From NCBI RefSeq assembly GCF_009720385.1, contig NZ_WARX01000037.1, positions 26,170 through 90,169 on the forward strand: a DNA stretch of 64,000 nucleotides. The letters run 5' to 3'. Under the pieces are notes generated by a model that searched no databases, was not told the origin of the DNA, and saw only the letters and a program-made list of their open reading frames with translations. Of the stretch, positions 34,997 to 43,692 are shown in pieces (position 1 is the stretch's first letter; each line of letters opens with the position of its first letter). A program made the translations under genes and the position numbers. Source of the stretch: Catellatospora vulcania. GTDB taxonomy: Bacteria > Actinomycetota > Actinomycetes > Mycobacteriales > Micromonosporaceae.

Positions 34997-35929
34997 GTGA
35001 AGAACCCCCTGGCACGTCGCGAGCCGTCCCAGCGCGAGCGCGCTGCGGACGGCTCGATGACGCTCATCGAGCACATCCGGGAACTGCGCAACAGGCTGTT
35101 CAAGGCCTGCCTGGGCATGGTCGTCGGCATGGCGGTCGGCATCTACTTCGCCGAGCCCATCCAGACCTTCATCAACGCGCCGTACTGCGACTACAAGCGG
35201 GCCGCGGACGCCGTCACCAGGTGTGCCTTCAACTCGGTGTCGCCGGTAGACCCGTTCCTGCTTCAGCTCAAGATCGGCCTGTACGCCGGCCTGATCATCT
35301 CGTCGCCGATCTGGCTCTACCAGCTGTGGGCCTTCATCGCGCCGGGCCTGCACAAGCACGAGAAGCGCTACAGCTACCTGTTCACGGCGATCGCCGTGCC
35401 GCTGTTCGCCGCCGGCGCCTTCCTGGCGTTCTTCGTGGTCACCAAGAGCCTGGTCTTCTTCATCGGGCTGTCGGACAACTACGAGATCAACATTGATCTC
35501 ACGGGTTACTTCGATTTCGTCACCGGCGTCATGCTGCTGTTCGGCTTCGGCTTCGAGTTCCCGCTGGTGCTGCTCATGCTCAACGTCGCGGGCATGGTGA
35601 CCGGCAGGCGGATGCTGGGCTGGTGGCGCGTGGCCATCTTCCTGATGTTCCTGTTCGCCGCCATCGTGACGCCGACGCCGGACCCGTTCGGCATGACCGC
35701 GCTCGCGCTGGCCATGGCGGTGCTGTACTTCATCGTCGTCGGCGTGGCCATGCTCAACGACAAACGCCGCAACCGCGGCAAGTCGCAGTACGCCGGCCTG
35801 GACGACGACGAGACGTCTTCACTCGACGACTACGACACCGATAGCATCACGCCCGGCGAGCGCATCGAAGCGGTCGCGCCGGTCGCCTCCGCGGAGCCGA
35901 TCGAGCGGCGCTACGACGACATGACCTGA
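34997..35929 (+). CDS. tatC: Sec-independent protein translocase subunit TatC
   Basis: A 310-residue receptor for twin-arginine signal peptides with six TM helices between residues 35 and 250. The conserved entry MTLIEHIRELRNRLFKACLG and the loop SPVDPFLLQLKIGLYAGLII carry family residues, including the Glu of the signal-binding site. The C-terminal 60 residues are acidic and disordered. GTG 34997 has a weak Shine-Dalgarno. A 38-bp spacer with GGCAAGGAG leads into the second mini-ORF. Confidence 0.95.
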   Translation: MKNPLARREPSQRERAADGSMTLIEHIRELRNRLFKACLGMVVGMAVGIYFAEPIQTFINAPYCDYKRAADAVTRCAFNSVSPVDPFLLQLKIGLYAGLIISSPIWLYQLWAFIAPGLHKHEKRYSYLFTAIAVPLFAAGAFLAFFVVTKSLVFFIGLSDNYEINIDLTGYFDFVTGVMLLFGFGFEFPLVLLMLNVAGMVTGRRMLGWWRVAIFLMFLFAAIVTPTPDPFGMTALALAMAVLYFIVVGVAMLNDKRRNRGKSQYAGLDDDETSSLDDYDTDSITPGERIEAVAPVASAEPIERRYDDMT

Positions 35930-35967
35930 TCGCGGCGGCTCGTCCCGCGCGGCAAGGAGTGGCGGGA

Positions 35968-36039
35968 ATGAGCGAGCGGAGCGAGCGAACCATCGGCTCG
36001 GTGCCTGCCTGCGACGAGCGCAGCGAGGAGCGGGCATGA
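35968..36039 (+). CDS. 23-codon coupling mini-ORF between tatC and the lipid kinase
   Basis: ATG to TGA encodes MSERSERTIGSVPACDERSE followed by ERA. The stop overlaps the next ATG (ATGA). AAGGAG stands before its own start. Length, first residues (MSER.ER), a run of Glu and the closing A with ATGA match the mini-ORF at 33187. The 3' end supplies GAGGAG as ribosome binding site for the kinase gene. Confidence 0.5.
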   Translation: MSERSERTIGSVPACDERSEERA

Positions 36040-36938
36040 GCGGGCTGAGCGAGATCGTGGTGCTGCGGAACCCCGGCGCCGGCAGAGGCCGGCACCGGGG
36101 TTCTCTGCCTGGTGTGCTGGAACGGCTCGGCGCGGCGGGCCGCCCGGTGCGGGTGCTGGACGCGCCGAGCGCCGCGGAGGCCGAGCAGGCCTGCCGCGAC
36201 GCCGTCGCCGCGGGCGCGGGAGCGCTGGTCGCGATGGGCGGCGACGGCACCGTGCACGTGGCGCAGCAGGCCGTCGCCGGCACGGCCGTGCCGCTGGGCG
36301 TCATCCCCGCCGGCACCGGCAACGACTTCGCCACCAGCACCGGGCTGCCCGCGGACCTGTACGCGGCCGCCGACGCCATCGCCGCCGCCCTGCGCGAGGG
36401 CCGCACCCGGGCCCTGGACCTGGCCCGCATCACCTGCCTCGACGGGACCGTGCGCTGGTACGGCGCGGTGCTCGCGGCCGGCTTCGACTCGATCGTCAAC
36501 GAGCGGGGCAACCGGATGCGATGGCCCCGCGGCCCGCTCCGCTACGACCTCGCCGTGCTGCTGGAACTGGCCCGGCTGCGGCCCCGCCGCTACACGGTCA
36601 CCGTCGACGGGCAGACCAGCGTGCTGGACGCGGTGCTGCTGGCCGTGGGCAACACCGCGGCGTACGGCGGCGGCATGCGCATCTGCCCCGACGCCGACGC
36701 GACCGACGGCCTGCTCGACATGGTCTGGGCCGAGCCGGTTTCCCGGACCACCCTCATCCGCATCAAACCGCGCGTCTACCAGGGCACCCACATCACCCAC
36801 CCGAAGGTGCGCTCGCTACGCGCCCGGGAGATCACCCTCGCCGCGGAGGGCATCGTCTGCTACGCCGACGGCGAGCGCATCGGCCCACTCCCGGTGACCG
36901 TCACGGCCGTCCCGCAGGCGGTCCACCTACTCGGCTGA
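36036..36938 (+). CDS. Diacylglycerol/lipid kinase family protein (YegS/DgkB-like)
   Basis: A 300-residue ATP-dependent lipid kinase. The nucleotide site MGGDGTVHVAQQAV lies near residue 67, with VIPAGTGNDFA after it and the N-terminal LRNPGAGRGRHRG. The C-terminal beta-sandwich contains AVGNTAAYGGGMRICP, a family signature. It phosphorylates diacylglycerol or a related lipid at the membrane. Translation is coupled to the mini-ORF. A hairpin repeat follows 26 bp after the stop. Confidence 0.9.
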   Translation: MSGLSEIVVLRNPGAGRGRHRGSLPGVLERLGAAGRPVRVLDAPSAAEAEQACRDAVAAGAGALVAMGGDGTVHVAQQAVAGTAVPLGVIPAGTGNDFATSTGLPADLYAAADAIAAALREGRTRALDLARITCLDGTVRWYGAVLAAGFDSIVNERGNRMRWPRGPLRYDLAVLLELARLRPRRYTVTVDGQTSVLDAVLLAVGNTAAYGGGMRICPDADATDGLLDMVWAEPVSRTTLIRIKPRVYQGTHITHPKVRSLRAREITLAAEGIVCYADGERIGPLPVTVTAVPQAVHLLG

Positions 36939-36963
36939 CCAGCCAAGGCTGCGGCGGCACGAT

Positions 36964-37001
36964 AGGAAGGGCACCTTCTGCATCGCATACCGATGGGAAG
37001 G
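36964..37001. repeat. GAAGGGCACCTTC hairpin repeat, copy 3
   Basis: Arms AGGAAGGGCACCTTC and GAAGGTGCCCTTCCT pair over 15 bp around CATCG..CGATG in the 8-nt loop region. It lies between the convergent kinase and P450 genes and can terminate both. Confidence 0.85.
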
Positions 37002-37022
37002 TGCCCTTCCTTCGCGCGGTGG

Positions 37023-38252
37023 TCAGGCGGGGAGGACGCCGTCGTAGGCCACCGGGAGGTGGATCGGGCCGCGGAGCACGGGGCTGGGGCGGTACGGCGG
37101 CGGGTCGGCCACCAGGCGCGGGTTCTGCAGGCGCTTGGCCAGCTGGGTCAGGGCGAGTTGCGCCTCCAGCCGGGCCAGCGGCGCGCCGAAGCAGTAGTGC
37201 ACGCCGTTGCCGAAGGCCAGGTGCACGTTGTCGGCGCGGTCCGGGTCGAACCGGTCCGCGTGCGGGATGCACTCGCTGTCGCGGTTGCCCGACGCGAGCA
37301 CCAGCACCACCGGGTGCCCCTTCCTGATCGTCGTCCCGCCGATCTCGATGTCGGCGACCGCGATGCGGTTCGGCACGAAGTGCACCGACGGCTCGTACCG
37401 CAGCAGCTCCTCGACCATGCGGATGCTGAAGTCCGGCTCGGTCCGCAGGCGCTCCAGCACGTCCGGGTGGCGCAGCAGGGTCAGCCAGCCGTTGGTGATC
37501 AGGTTGACCGTGGTCTCGTGCCCGGCGATCAGCAGCAGGATCAGCGTGGCGAACAGGTCGCCGCCCTCCAGCTGCCCGTCCGGCCCGTCGTCGGTGACGT
37601 AGCCCGACAGCATGTCGTCGCCGGGATCGGCCTTGCGGCGCTGCGCCAGCTGGAACATGTACATGCCGAGCTGCTGGAACGCCTCCTTGGCCTGCTCCTT
37701 GCTCTCGGGCGTCTGCTGGCCCGCCGAGTTGACGATCGGGTCCACCCAGGCGCTGAAGCGCGGCTCGTCCTCCTCCGGCACGCCGAGCAGCTCGCAGATC
37801 ACCGCGACCGGGAACGGGTACGCCACGTCGTCGACGAGGTCGCACTGGTCCCGGCCGGCCAGGCCGTCGACGAGCCGCGTCACGATCGCCTCCAGCTTCG
37901 GCGTCAGCTTGTCGATGCGGTCGGGCCGGTGCGGCGGGCCGAACTGGCGCATCGCGATCCGGCGCAGGATGTCGTGGCGCGGCGGGTCGGTGCGGATGAA
38001 GCTGGGCGGCAGAGCCCCCCCGCCGTCGGCCAGCGGCCCGGCCTTACTGGCGAACTCCGGCAGCAGGTTGGCCGCGTCCGAGCTGATCCGCGGGTCGTGG
38101 AACAGCGCGTAGATCTCCCGGAAGGTGCTCACCACGAAGGTGCCGTCGGCCTCCTGCCATACCGGCTGGGTGCGCAGCTTGTCGTAGAGCGGCCACGGGT
38201 TGGCCCGGTTGTGGAAGTCGACGATCTCGTCGAACAGGCTCGGTTCGGTCAT
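37023..38252 (-). CDS. Cytochrome P450
   Basis: A 409-residue soluble bacterial P450. The I-helix is LLIAGHETTVNLI, ExxR is EELLRYEP, and the heme loop is FGNGVHYCFGAPLARLEAQ with Cys near residue 353. A full set of helices is present with no truncation. GAGGAA precedes ATG 38252. It lies 64 bp after the fused ferredoxin/reductase gene on the same strand, so electrons come from that dedicated partner. The pairing resembles the CYP147 group, known for fatty-acid-type substrates; that assignment is tentative. Confidence 0.92.
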   Translation of the reverse strand: MTEPSLFDEIVDFHNRANPWPLYDKLRTQPVWQEADGTFVVSTFREIYALFHDPRISSDAANLLPEFASKAGPLADGGGALPPSFIRTDPPRHDILRRIAMRQFGPPHRPDRIDKLTPKLEAIVTRLVDGLAGRDQCDLVDDVAYPFPVAVICELLGVPEEDEPRFSAWVDPIVNSAGQQTPESKEQAKEAFQQLGMYMFQLAQRRKADPGDDMLSGYVTDDGPDGQLEGGDLFATLILLLIAGHETTVNLITNGWLTLLRHPDVLERLRTEPDFSIRMVEELLRYEPSVHFVPNRIAVADIEIGGTTIRKGHPVVLVLASGNRDSECIPHADRFDPDRADNVHLAFGNGVHYCFGAPLARLEAQLALTQLAKRLQNPRLVADPPPYRPSPVLRGPIHLPVAYDGVLPA

Positions 38253-38316
38253 GACGGTTCCTCGCTTCGATCGTGACCGCCATGCGGTACGGGGAATTGC
38301 TGCCTCATGACGGCCG

Positions 38317-39927
38317 TCAGCGCCGCCGGGACGGGCGGACCAGGGTGGCCCGGCGCTCGCTCGGGTCGTGCCCGGTGACCACCACGGTCGCGTCCCGCCC
38401 GGGGTAGAGCCGGTCCGGGAACTCCGCCGGGACCGGCGTCGGGTCGGCCGGCGGGTTCGTCGTGTCGTACGGCAGCGGGAACGGCGCGGCCTGCTCGATG
38501 AGCTGCTGGTAGTGGTCCAGCCACTTGCCCTGGTTCCAGCTGACCGCGCCGACGACCCGGCCCTTGTAGCCGTACGCGGCGACGAACTGGCGGCTCTCCA
38601 CGGATCCCTGCGTGATCGCGATCTGGTCGGCGATCGGCGGCACACCCACCGACTTGATGTTGTGGCCGAACTGCAGCGACCAGAACGCGGGCATCTCCAG
38701 GTGCGGCCAGCGGTCGGTCTCCCCGCTGATCATGTTGTGCGCGGCGACCTCGGCCTGGCTGACCGCGTTGCCCCAGTGCTCCATCGCCAGGAACTGGAAG
38801 CCGAACATCGGCTGCGGCTGGCGGGCCACGTCCCCGGCGACGAAGACGTCATCGGTGACCAGCCCCGCCGCGGTGAACGCGCGGCAGCCCGCGTCGCAGG
38901 CCAGCCCCCACACGCCCACGGCCAGGCCGGCGCTCTCCAGCCACTCCACGTTGCGGATGCCGCCCAGGGCGACCACGACCACGTCCACCTCGATGATGGT
39001 GCCGTCGGACAGCGCCGCCCGGCGCACCTTGCCGTCCTCGCCCTGCAGCGAGTTCACCTTCGTATGGGTACGCAGGTCCACGCCGTGCTCGCGCATGATG
39101 CCCGCCGAGATGCGCCCGATGACGCCGCCCAGCGCCCCCGACAGCGGCGCGGGCCCGGCCTCGGCGACGGTGACCGGGATGCCCAGCTCGACGCAGACCG
39201 AGGCCATCTCGGAACCGGTGAACCCGGAACCGATGACCAGCACCCGCCGCGGGTGGGCCATCAGCCGCTCGCGCAGGCCGGCGGCGTCGCCGCGGGTGCG
39301 GATGGTGAACACGCCGTCCAGCGCGGCCTCCTCCGGCACCGGCCACGGCCGGGCGCGCACCCCGGTGGCCACCAGCAGCCGGTCGAACTCGACCTCCTGC
39401 CCGTCGGCCAGCATGACGCGCTTGCGCTCCAGGTCCAGGCCGGTCGCGGCGACCCCGAGCTTCCAGTCCGCGTCGATGTCGCGCCGCCGCGGCAGCGTGG
39501 TGTCGGCAGAGGCGACGAAGCCGGTCTGCACCTGCTTGGACAGCGGCGGCCGGTCGTAGGGCTCCTCCGGCTCGTCGCCGATCACGGTGAGCGAGCCGGT
39601 GAACCCCTCAGCCCGCAACTGCTCGGCGGCCTTCAGCCCGGCCAGGGACGCCCCGACGATGACGATGCGCCCGTCGCGGCGCAGCCGGTCGCCCTTGGCC
39701 GCCACGACCGGGTCGGCGGGCGGCGGCTGCGGCAGATCGGCCATGTCGACCTGGAGTGCCTGCACCGGGCAGGCCGCCGCGGCCCGCAGCACCTTCACCC
39801 GCTGGTCGTCGGACGGCGCCGGGTCGAACATGAGCGCCTCGTCGCCGACCATCCGGAACGCCTCGGGAGCCAGGAACGCACACTGCGCGTACCCCTGACA
39901 CTTCGTCAGATCCACCACCACACGCAT
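38317..39927 (-). CDS. Ferredoxin-FAD/NAD(P)H reductase fusion, redox partner of the P450
   Basis: A 536-residue fusion. Residues 1-65 are a 3Fe-4S-type ferredoxin (CQGYAQC and CPVQALQVD). From about residue 80 a pyridine-nucleotide disulfide-type reductase follows: FAD site IVIVGASLAGLKAAEQLRAE, PYDRPPLSKQ, the NAD(P)H site VLVIGSGFTGSEMASVCVEL, and DVFVAGDVA for the second FAD contact. A reductase C-terminal domain ends at residue 500, then a basic tail. One chain thus delivers electrons to the adjacent P450. ATG 39927 follows GAGG. Confidence 0.9.
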   Translation of the reverse strand: MRVVVDLTKCQGYAQCAFLAPEAFRMVGDEALMFDPAPSDDQRVKVLRAAAACPVQALQVDMADLPQPPPADPVVAAKGDRLRRDGRIVIVGASLAGLKAAEQLRAEGFTGSLTVIGDEPEEPYDRPPLSKQVQTGFVASADTTLPRRRDIDADWKLGVAATGLDLERKRVMLADGQEVEFDRLLVATGVRARPWPVPEEAALDGVFTIRTRGDAAGLRERLMAHPRRVLVIGSGFTGSEMASVCVELGIPVTVAEAGPAPLSGALGGVIGRISAGIMREHGVDLRTHTKVNSLQGEDGKVRRAALSDGTIIEVDVVVVALGGIRNVEWLESAGLAVGVWGLACDAGCRAFTAAGLVTDDVFVAGDVARQPQPMFGFQFLAMEHWGNAVSQAEVAAHNMISGETDRWPHLEMPAFWSLQFGHNIKSVGVPPIADQIAITQGSVESRQFVAAYGYKGRVVGAVSWNQGKWLDHYQQLIEQAAPFPLPYDTTNPPADPTPVPAEFPDRLYPGRDATVVVTGHDPSERRATLVRPSRRR

Positions 39928-40001
39928 GGCCTCATTCTTCGCGCCCGCCCCCCACAACCAGCCCCAATCCGCGCAATTCGCCCCCGCGAAGATCACCCCC
40001 G

Positions 40002-40066
40002 CCGCAACTCTTAAAGACTTGCCGCCTCGGAGCACCCGGGAGGCCGCGACTCTTTAAGAGTTGCGG
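40002..40066. repeat. Perfect 16-bp inverted repeat with AT-rich centre
   Basis: CCGCAACTCTTAAAGA (40002-40017) and TCTTTAAGAGTTGCGG (40051-40066) are exact complements separated by 33 nt. It lies downstream of the HAD gene and upstream of the ferredoxin fusion, both minus strand, so a terminator for the former is plausible. It shares no sequence with the other two hairpin families. Confidence 0.75.
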
Positions 40067-40107
40067 ACCGACGGCGCGGCCGCGCGGGCCGCGTGGGCGG
40101 GGCGGGG

Positions 40108-40860
40108 TCAGGCGTGGGGGAGGGCGAGGGAGACGGCGCGGTGGAGGCCGTTGGGGCGGCCGGGGGAGGCGGCGGGGACGACGAGTGCGGCGCAGCCGGC
40201 GTTGACAGCCCCCGCGTCGGCGGGGGTGTCGCCGATCATGAGGACGCGCTCGGGGTCGACCGACAGCATGCCGCAGGCCCGCAGGAAGATCTTGGGGTCG
40301 GGTTTGATGCAGCCCACCTCGTACGACAGCACGAGCGCGTCGAACAGCTGGGTCAGCCCCCAGGCGTCCAGCAGCGGGCGCAGGTCGAAGCCGATGTTGC
40401 TGACCAGCCCGGTGCGCACCCCGGCGGCCCGCAGCGTGGTCAGCGTGTTCATCACATCGGGGTACGGCGTCCAGCCGGCCGGCGTCAGCACCCGGGCGTA
40501 GAGGGCGTCGGCCAGCCCCGGGACGTCGTTGGGCACGGTCGCGGCCAGCCCGGTGTACACCTGGCGGTGGGCGTGCTCGTAGAGGTCGCGGTCGGCCCAC
40601 GCCTCGGCCAGCTGCGGCGGCACCCGCACCGGCGGCGCCACGCCCGGCAGCGCGCCCGCTGTCGCGAGCCGGTCGGCCAGCACCGTGGCCCGGCCGCGGT
40701 CCAGGGTGACGCCGCAGTCGGCGGCGGCGGCGCTGACCCAGGCCACCGCGTCCACGGTGGTGGCCAGGGTGCCGTGGAAATCGAAGAGCACCGCGTCCAG
40801 GGCACGGTGACCGTCGATCCGTGCCGGGTGGGCGGGCGGCTGCGGCAGGGACTCGGGCAC
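40108..40860 (-). CDS. HAD-superfamily hydrolase with altered motif I
   Basis: A 250-residue phosphatase-like protein. Motif I reads VLFDFHGTL, so the general acid/base Asp (second position of DxD) is His. Motif II is LVSNIGFD, motif III Lys is in GCIKPDPKIF, and motif IV is MIGDTPADAGAV. A helical cap lies between residues 30 and 110. GTG 40860 has TATCCT 6 nt upstream, hence leaderless. It is divergent from helY. With the altered motif, hydrolytic activity is not certain. Confidence 0.82.
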   Translation of the reverse strand: MPESLPQPPAHPARIDGHRALDAVLFDFHGTLATTVDAVAWVSAAAADCGVTLDRGRATVLADRLATAGALPGVAPPVRVPPQLAEAWADRDLYEHAHRQVYTGLAATVPNDVPGLADALYARVLTPAGWTPYPDVMNTLTTLRAAGVRTGLVSNIGFDLRPLLDAWGLTQLFDALVLSYEVGCIKPDPKIFLRACGMLSVDPERVLMIGDTPADAGAVNAGCAALVVPAASPGRPNGLHRAVSLALPHA

Positions 40861-40866
40861 GTCAGC

Positions 40867-40907
40867 AGGATACCGACCTGCGCCGACTGGCCTCTTTCGC
40901 CTAGCCT
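40867..40907. promoter_or_regulatory. Divergent leaderless promoters of the HAD and helY genes
   Basis: TATCCT (complement of 40867-40872) lies 6 nt before the HAD GTG. On the other strand TAGCCT (40902-40907) lies 7 nt before the helY ATG. The two -10 boxes are 29 bp apart, so the promoters must share their -35 space. Confidence 0.6.
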
Positions 40908-40914
40908 TTGCGGT

Positions 40915-43692
40915 ATGACGAGCCCCGCCGAGCGGCGACCCGGCACCGGGTCGGACGCCGGAACCGCCGGACCAGCGACCACCTCCGAAGGCCGTAAGAC
41001 CCCCGCCGCCTCCCCACTGGTCGACGAGTTCGCCGCCGGGCTCAGCTTCGCCCTGGACCCGTTCCAGCGGACCGCGTGTGCGGCGCTGGAGCGCGGCAGC
41101 GGCGTGCTGGTGTGCGCGCCCACCGGCGCGGGCAAGACCGTCGTCGGCGAGTTCGCCGTGCACCTGGCGCTGCAGCAGGGCCGCAAGTGTTTCTACACGA
41201 CGCCGATCAAGGCACTGTCCAACCAGAAGTTCCACGACCTGGTACAGCGTTACGGCGCGGACAAGGTCGGCCTGCTGACCGGGGACAACTCCATCAACGG
41301 CGACGCGCCGGTGGTCGTGATGACCACCGAGGTGCTGCGCAACATGCTCTACGTCGGCTCGTCCGCGCTGACCGGGCTGTCCTACGTGGTCATGGACGAG
41401 GTGCACTACCTGGCCGACCGGTTCCGGGGCGCGGTGTGGGAGGAGGTCATCATCCACCTGCCCGCCTCGGTGACCCTGGTGTCGCTGTCGGCGACCGTGT
41501 CCAATGCCGAGGAGTTCGCCGACTGGCTGGTCACCGTACGCGGAAAGACCGAGGTCGTGGTGAGCGAGCACCGGCCGGTGCCGCTGTGGCAGCACATGCT
41601 CGTCGGCAGGCGCATGTTCGACCTGTTCCACGACTCCGAGGCGGCCCGCGCCCACGAGGTGCACCCGGAGCTGCTGCGGCACACCCGCGAGCTGGCCCGG
41701 CGGATGGACGCGGTCGACCTGCGCCGCGGGCGCGGCGGCCGGGGGCGGCGCGGGCCGGGCCCGAACCGGCCCGAGATCGTCGACAAGCTCGACGGTGAGC
41801 GGCTGCTCCCGGCGATCCTGTTCGTGTTCAGCCGGGCGGGCTGCGACGCGGCCGTGCAGCAGTGCCTGCAGTCGGGCATGCGGCTGACCTCGCCCGAGGA
41901 GCGCACCGAGATCCGCGCGGTGGTGGAGCGGAAGATCGCCAACATCCCCAACGAGGACCTGGCCGCCCTGGGCTACTGGGACTGGCTGGACGGGCTGGAG
42001 CGGGGCCTGGCGGCCCACCACGCGGGCATGCTGCCCGCGTTCAAGGAGGTCGTCGAGGAGCTGTTCGTCCGCGGGCTGGTCAAGGCGGTGTTCGCCACCG
42101 AGACCCTGGCCCTGGGCATCAACATGCCGGCCCGGTGCGTGGTGCTGGAGCGGCTGGTCAAGTACAACGGCGAGGCGCACGTCGACCTGACGCCGGGGGA
42201 GTACACGCAGCTCACCGGCCGGGCGGGGCGTCGCGGCATCGACGTCGAGGGCCACGCGGTCGTCGTCTGGGGGCCGGAGGTGGACCCGCGCCACGTGGCC
42301 GGTCTCGCCTCCACCCGGACGTATCCGCTGCGGTCGAGCTTCCGGCCGTCGTACAACATGGCGGTGAACCTGGTCGGCTCGGTCGGCGCGGCACGCTCCC
42401 GCGACCTGCTGGAGTCGTCGTTCGCGCAGTTCCAGGCGGACCGCTCGGTGGTCGGCCTGGCCCGCCAGGTGCAGCGCAACAACGAGGTGCTGGCGGTGTA
42501 CGACACCGAGCTGGCCTGCGAGCACGGCGACTTCGCCGAGTACTTCGCGCTCCGGGTGGCCATCGCCGACCGGGAGAAGCAGCTCACCCGCAACAGCCAG
42601 CAGGAGCGCCGCGCCGCCGCGGTCGAGTCGCTGGAGCAGCTCAAGGTCGGCGACGTGATCAAGATCCCGTCCGGCAAGCACTCGGGGCTGGCCATCGTGC
42701 TCGACCCGGGCATGGGCGGCTTCGGCGAGCCGCGTCCGGTAGTGCTGACCGAGGACCGCTGGGCCGGGCGCATCTCGGCCGGCGAGTTCGCCGGGACGGT
42801 CGAGGTGGTCGGCCGGGTGCGGGTGCCGCGGCACTTCAACCACCGGGCCCCGGCCGAGCGGCGCGACCTGGCCTCGTCGCTGCGCAGCCTGGACGTGGCC
42901 CGCGGGGGCGGGCGCCGCCGCCGCGGCGGCAACGGCAGCCACGAGGACCGGGAGCTGCTGGCGCTGCGCAAGGCGATGCGGGCGCACCCGTGCCACGCCT
43001 GCCCGGAGCGTGAGGACCACGCCCGCTGGGCCGAGCGGCGGCAGCGGCTGTTCAAGGACACCGAGGCCCTGCGCGACAAGGTGAGCAACCGCACCGGGTC
43101 GCTGGCGCGCACCTTCGACCGCATCTGCGAGCTGCTCACCGAGCGCGGTTACCTGGGCGCCGACGGCGAGGTGACCGCGCCCGGCCGGATGCTGGCCCGG
43201 ATCTGGACCGAGGCGGACCTGCTGGTGGCCGAGTGCCTGCGCACCGGCGTGTGGGAGGGCCTGCAGCCGCACGAGCTGGCCGCGGCCGTCTCGGTGGTGC
43301 TCTACGAGGCCCGCCGGGACGTCGACGAGCAGGCGTCGGTGCCGCGCGGCCCGGTCGCCACGGCCGTCGAGGCGACGGCCCGCACCTTCTACCAGCTGGG
43401 CGCGGACGAGCGGCGGCTCGGCCTGGCCCAGACGAAGGAGCCGGACCTGGGCTTCGTCTGGCCGATGTACCGCTGGGCCAAGGGCGAGCCGCTGGCCAAG
43501 GTGCTGGCGAGCGGGCACAGCCTGGACGGCGACATGCCCGCCGGCGACTTCGTCCGCTGGGCGAGACAGGTCATAGATCTTCTCGGACAGATTGCCGACG
43601 CCACCGGCGCGCCATCGTCGCTGCGTGAGACCGCGCGGAGCGCGATGGACGCGGTCAATAGAGGGGTACTTGCGTATACTGCGGGCGTCTGA
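40915..43692 (+). CDS. helY: Ski2/Mtr4-like DEVH-box helicase HelY
   Basis: A 925-residue superfamily 2 helicase related to eukaryotic exosome helicases. Walker A is APTGAGKTVVGEFA near residue 70, the DEVH box is VVMDEVHYLAD, motif III is SLSATVSNAEEF, and the C-terminal RecA domain has HHAGMLPAFKEVVEE and QLTGRAGRRGID. An Arg/Gly patch (RRGRGGRGRRGPG) lies near residue 270. The C-terminal half has the ratchet and DSHCT-like regions. In M. tuberculosis Rv2092c adjoins tatC; here four genes intervene. Likely RNA unwinding. Confidence 0.93.
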   Translation: MTSPAERRPGTGSDAGTAGPATTSEGRKTPAASPLVDEFAAGLSFALDPFQRTACAALERGSGVLVCAPTGAGKTVVGEFAVHLALQQGRKCFYTTPIKALSNQKFHDLVQRYGADKVGLLTGDNSINGDAPVVVMTTEVLRNMLYVGSSALTGLSYVVMDEVHYLADRFRGAVWEEVIIHLPASVTLVSLSATVSNAEEFADWLVTVRGKTEVVVSEHRPVPLWQHMLVGRRMFDLFHDSEAARAHEVHPELLRHTRELARRMDAVDLRRGRGGRGRRGPGPNRPEIVDKLDGERLLPAILFVFSRAGCDAAVQQCLQSGMRLTSPEERTEIRAVVERKIANIPNEDLAALGYWDWLDGLERGLAAHHAGMLPAFKEVVEELFVRGLVKAVFATETLALGINMPARCVVLERLVKYNGEAHVDLTPGEYTQLTGRAGRRGIDVEGHAVVVWGPEVDPRHVAGLASTRTYPLRSSFRPSYNMAVNLVGSVGAARSRDLLESSFAQFQADRSVVGLARQVQRNNEVLAVYDTELACEHGDFAEYFALRVAIADREKQLTRNSQQERRAAAVESLEQLKVGDVIKIPSGKHSGLAIVLDPGMGGFGEPRPVVLTEDRWAGRISAGEFAGTVEVVGRVRVPRHFNHRAPAERRDLASSLRSLDVARGGGRRRRGGNGSHEDRELLALRKAMRAHPCHACPEREDHARWAERRQRLFKDTEALRDKVSNRTGSLARTFDRICELLTERGYLGADGEVTAPGRMLARIWTEADLLVAECLRTGVWEGLQPHELAAAVSVVLYEARRDVDEQASVPRGPVATAVEATARTFYQLGADERRLGLAQTKEPDLGFVWPMYRWAKGEPLAKVLASGHSLDGDMPAGDFVRWARQVIDLLGQIADATGAPSSLRETARSAMDAVNRGVLAYTAGV

